NCBI GenBank assembly: GCA_003240695.1
Contig: QFNC01000060.1
Coordinates: forward strand, 1-8,573
Origin: Pseudoxanthomonas suwonensis
GTDB taxonomy: Bacteria > Pseudomonadota > Gammaproteobacteria > Xanthomonadales > Xanthomonadaceae
Reading direction: 5' to 3'
DNA: 8,573 nt
In this document: one piece after another, positions 6,947-8,573 of the stretch
How positions within the stretch are numbered: position 1 is the first letter of the stretch
How the letters are laid out: each line of letters begins with the position of its first letter
Program-made: the position numbers and the translations under genes
The notes under the pieces: model-generated
What the model saw: only the letters and a program-made list of their open reading frames with translations
Databases searched by the model: none
What the model was told of the DNA's origin: nothing

Positions 6947-7959
6947 GGCCGCCCCCTCCGTCCATCGTCCCGCACGATGCGGACACGCTGCTCGGTGCGC
7001 CGGTCGCCCAGGCGCAGCTCGGCGGCAGCGAACAGGCGATCGACCACCATGTAGCGGCTTTGCACGCGGTAATTGACCAGCTCGGCGTCGCCGGCCACGC
7101 CGGTCACGAAAAGCGGTGGCATCTCGCCCTGCGAGATCCCGGCGGGAAACTCGATGAAGACCTGCCTTCCGTCGTCGAACGCGCGGGCCGGACGCCACGG
7201 CGCTCTATCGCCGTCGATGCGATAGCGGAAGTTGAGCGCCGCCACGTCCACGCCGGTCGCTACCGGTGCAGCCGCAGCAGCAGCCGCGTTGCGGCCTTGC
7301 AAGGCGATGAGCTGGTCGTGCGGATAGGTCCAGGACACTGACGCCATGTAGGTCGCGGGGGTGGCGCGCAGCTCCAGATGGTAGGTGCGCCGATCCGTAT
7401 TGATAATGAGGTTGGTGGCGAGGTCGGGTCGGGTGGGCTTTACCAAGATATGCACGCGGGCAGCTGCTCCGCTGCCGCTCACCGTATCGCCGATGATCCA
7501 CCGCACCGTGTCGCCCGCCGCGACCGGCCCCGGCCCGACAAGCTGCTCGCCTTGCTGCAAGGCGATGTCTGTCACCTGACCGGGCGCGGTATAGACCTGA
7601 TAGAGCGCGCCTTCGGTCCACGGGTATTGCTGGATGGCGTTGAGGAAGCCGTCGCGCACCGGCTGGACGCGCGCGGCATCGTTGGCGTCGCCGACACGGC
7701 GGCGCGGATCGGCGGGCTCCGGCGGTCGCGCGCGCTCCGTCACCGGCTTCAATTGACCGGGGAGCGGCAACGGCTCGGGGATCGTGACGATCTCGACCGC
7801 GCGGGGCGGCTCGGCCGCGGGCGTCGCCGCGATCTCGCGCGGCGGATCGTCCAACGCGATCACGGGCGGCCTGGCCGACGTGGTGGCGCAGCCGGCGAGC
7901 GCGGATGCGGAGACGAAGAGCGCGGCCGTGGCCACGCGGCGGATGAGTATGCCGGTCAT
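6943..7959 (-). CDS. trbG: TrbG/VirB9-like outer-membrane-complex lipoprotein
   Basis: A 338-residue component of the conjugation channel that joins the outer-membrane part of the core complex with TrbI. Residues 1-23 are a lipoprotein signal peptide with lipobox LAGC (Cys24). A Pro-rich segment follows (about 25-85). The TrbG/VirB9 domain is then recognisable from YPWTEGALYQVYTAPGQVTD through DTVRWIIGDTVSG, TDRRTYHLELRATP and YMASVSWTYP. The C-terminal part has NFRYRIDG, APWRPARAFDDGRQVFIEFP and the closing NYRVQSRYMVVDRLFAAAEL. The ATG at 7959 overlaps the trbF stop (ATGA); upstream frame extension is trbF shadow. An Ala-rich run lies between the two beta domains (7264-7290). TrbG is usually about 300-340 residues, so this length is normal. 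Confidence 0.94.
   Translation of the reverse strand: MTGILIRRVATAALFVSASALAGCATTSARPPVIALDDPPREIAATPAAEPPRAVEIVTIPEPLPLPGQLKPVTERARPPEPADPRRRVGDANDAARVQPVRDGFLNAIQQYPWTEGALYQVYTAPGQVTDIALQQGEQLVGPGPVAAGDTVRWIIGDTVSGSGAAARVHILVKPTRPDLATNLIINTDRRTYHLELRATPATYMASVSWTYPHDQLIALQGRNAAAAAAAPVATGVDVAALNFRYRIDGDRAPWRPARAFDDGRQVFIEFPAGISQGEMPPLFVTGVAGDAELVNYRVQSRYMVVDRLFAAAELRLGDRRTEQRVRIVRDDGRRGRP
6955..6959 (-). promoter_or_regulatory. Ribosome binding site deciding the GTG start of trbI
   Basis: On the minus strand GGAGG precedes the GTG at 6946 with an 8-base spacer. No ATG gives an equally good start. The next Met in frame (residue 35) would remove most of the cytoplasmic tail. Confidence 0.7.
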
Positions 7960-8573
7960 TGCGACAGCTCCTTCGACCAATTGAGGGCGTTGACGAAGAC
8001 GCCGAGCGGATTCTTGCGCAGGGCGTCGGGGGTGCGCGGCGGCTGCACGACGATGGTGAGGATCGCCGACCAGCGTTCGGTGGCGGCAAGGCTGCCGTCC
8101 TGATAACGGCGCTCGATCCAGGCGACGCGGAAGCTGTCGGGTGAGGCGCGGATGACGCTGGACACTTCCACCGCGACCTGCCCCCGACCGACATTGGCGA
8201 ACGGGTCGTTGGCCCTCGCGTAATCGTTGAGCGCGAGCGCGCCGCGATCGGTGGTGAAATCGTATGCTCGAAGCCAGTTCTGACGGACGATGACCGGATC
8301 GGCCGGTATCGCGCGGACCTGCTCGATGAAGCGGGCGAGATGGAACGCGACCTGCGGGTCGGTGGGACGGTAGCCGGCCTCGGCCGGCGCGACCGCTTGG
8401 GCCTCGCCGAGCCGATCGACCTGCACGACCCAGGGGACGATATGGCCGCGCGTCGATTGCCAGACCAGACCGCCGGCCAGAACGCCTGAGAGGGCCAGCG
8501 TCCCGAAGAAGGCGAGCCGCCAGTTCTTCGCCTGCACGCGCGCCGAGCCCATGCGGTCGTCCCATGCCTGCGC
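7956..8573 (-). CDS. trbF: TrbF/VirB8-like conjugal transfer protein (5' partial)
   Basis: Inner-membrane bitopic assembly factor of the P-type mating channel. The visible part is 205 residues. The frame continues off the right edge as AQAWDDRMGSARVQAKNWR, so the ATG at 8552 is internal; family members carry some 20-50 more N-terminal residues. The single transmembrane helix (LAFFGTLALSGVLAGGLVW) is followed by IVPWVVQVDRLGEAQAV, typical of TrbF. A VirB8-type periplasmic domain comes next, including FIEQVRAIPADPVIVRQNW, YDFTTDRGALALNDY, RVAWIERRYQDGSL and a C-terminal NPLGVFVNALNWSKEL. The stop overlaps the trbG start (ATGA). Neighbours trbL and trbJ would be expected further right. Confidence 0.94.
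   Translation of the reverse strand, partial: AQAWDDRMGSARVQAKNWRLAFFGTLALSGVLAGGLVWQSTRGHIVPWVVQVDRLGEAQAVAPAEAGYRPTDPQVAFHLARFIEQVRAIPADPVIVRQNWLRAYDFTTDRGALALNDYARANDPFANVGRGQVAVEVSSVIRASPDSFRVAWIERRYQDGSLAATERWSAILTIVVQPPRTPDALRKNPLGVFVNALNWSKELSQ
7968..7973 (-). promoter_or_regulatory. Ribosome binding site of trbG
   Basis: AAGGAG on the minus strand, 8 bases before the ATG at 7959 and inside the 3' end of trbF. It fixes the trbG start where the lipoprotein signal peptide begins. Confidence 0.75.

Noticed and set aside
7378..8103. 241-residue plus-strand frame opposite trbG and trbF
   Set aside because: Antisense to trbG and trbF, Arg/Gly-rich, without hydrophobic or domain structure. 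A GC-rich shadow.
6943..8565. 540-residue minus-strand frame suggesting a fusion upstream of TrbG
   Set aside because: The first ~200 residues are an out-of-frame read of trbF. A lipoprotein signal and ribosome site mark the real start at 7959.

Overview
The window reads as part of an alphaproteobacterial mobile element, most likely from a sphingomonad. The taxon is inferred from the style of the trb genes, the GC-rich coding and the NodT-type efflux lipoprotein; no rRNA or other marker is present. It contains nine protein genes, two of them cut by the window edges. I see no RNA genes, CRISPR arrays, insertion sequences or recognisable attachment sites. The genes lie in two convergent blocks that meet near position 5490.

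Left block, plus strand (1-5484). It opens with the last ~800 residues of an RND efflux pump permease. An outer-membrane efflux lipoprotein (NodT family) follows, coupled to it by an ATGA overlap. The periplasmic adaptor and the first ~215 residues of the permease would lie to the left. After a 70-base gap with a small inverted repeat come a small multidrug resistance (SMR/EmrE-like) transporter and, one base after its stop, a LysR-type regulator that starts at TTG. These two genes are clearly less GC-rich than their surroundings. The last plus-strand gene is a 102-residue single-span membrane protein that resembles conjugative entry-exclusion proteins (EexN/TrbK-alt).

Right block, minus strand (8573-5499). 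This is the 3' end of a P-type (trb) type IV secretion operon in the order trbF, trbG, trbI, DUF2274. Each junction is a 4-base overlap of start and stop codons. TrbG (VirB9-like), TrbI (VirB10-like) and TrbF (VirB8-like) build the envelope-spanning core of the mating channel. The DUF2274 gene is a short protein often found at the end of such operons.

Taken together, a conjugation module appears to carry multidrug efflux cargo (RND/OMF plus SMR and a regulator) against its trb 3' end. I see no clearly novel system. The most interesting points are the putative exclusion protein facing the trb operon, the composition shift near 5160-5220, the unusual proton-relay residues of the RND permease and the candidate operator before the SMR gene.
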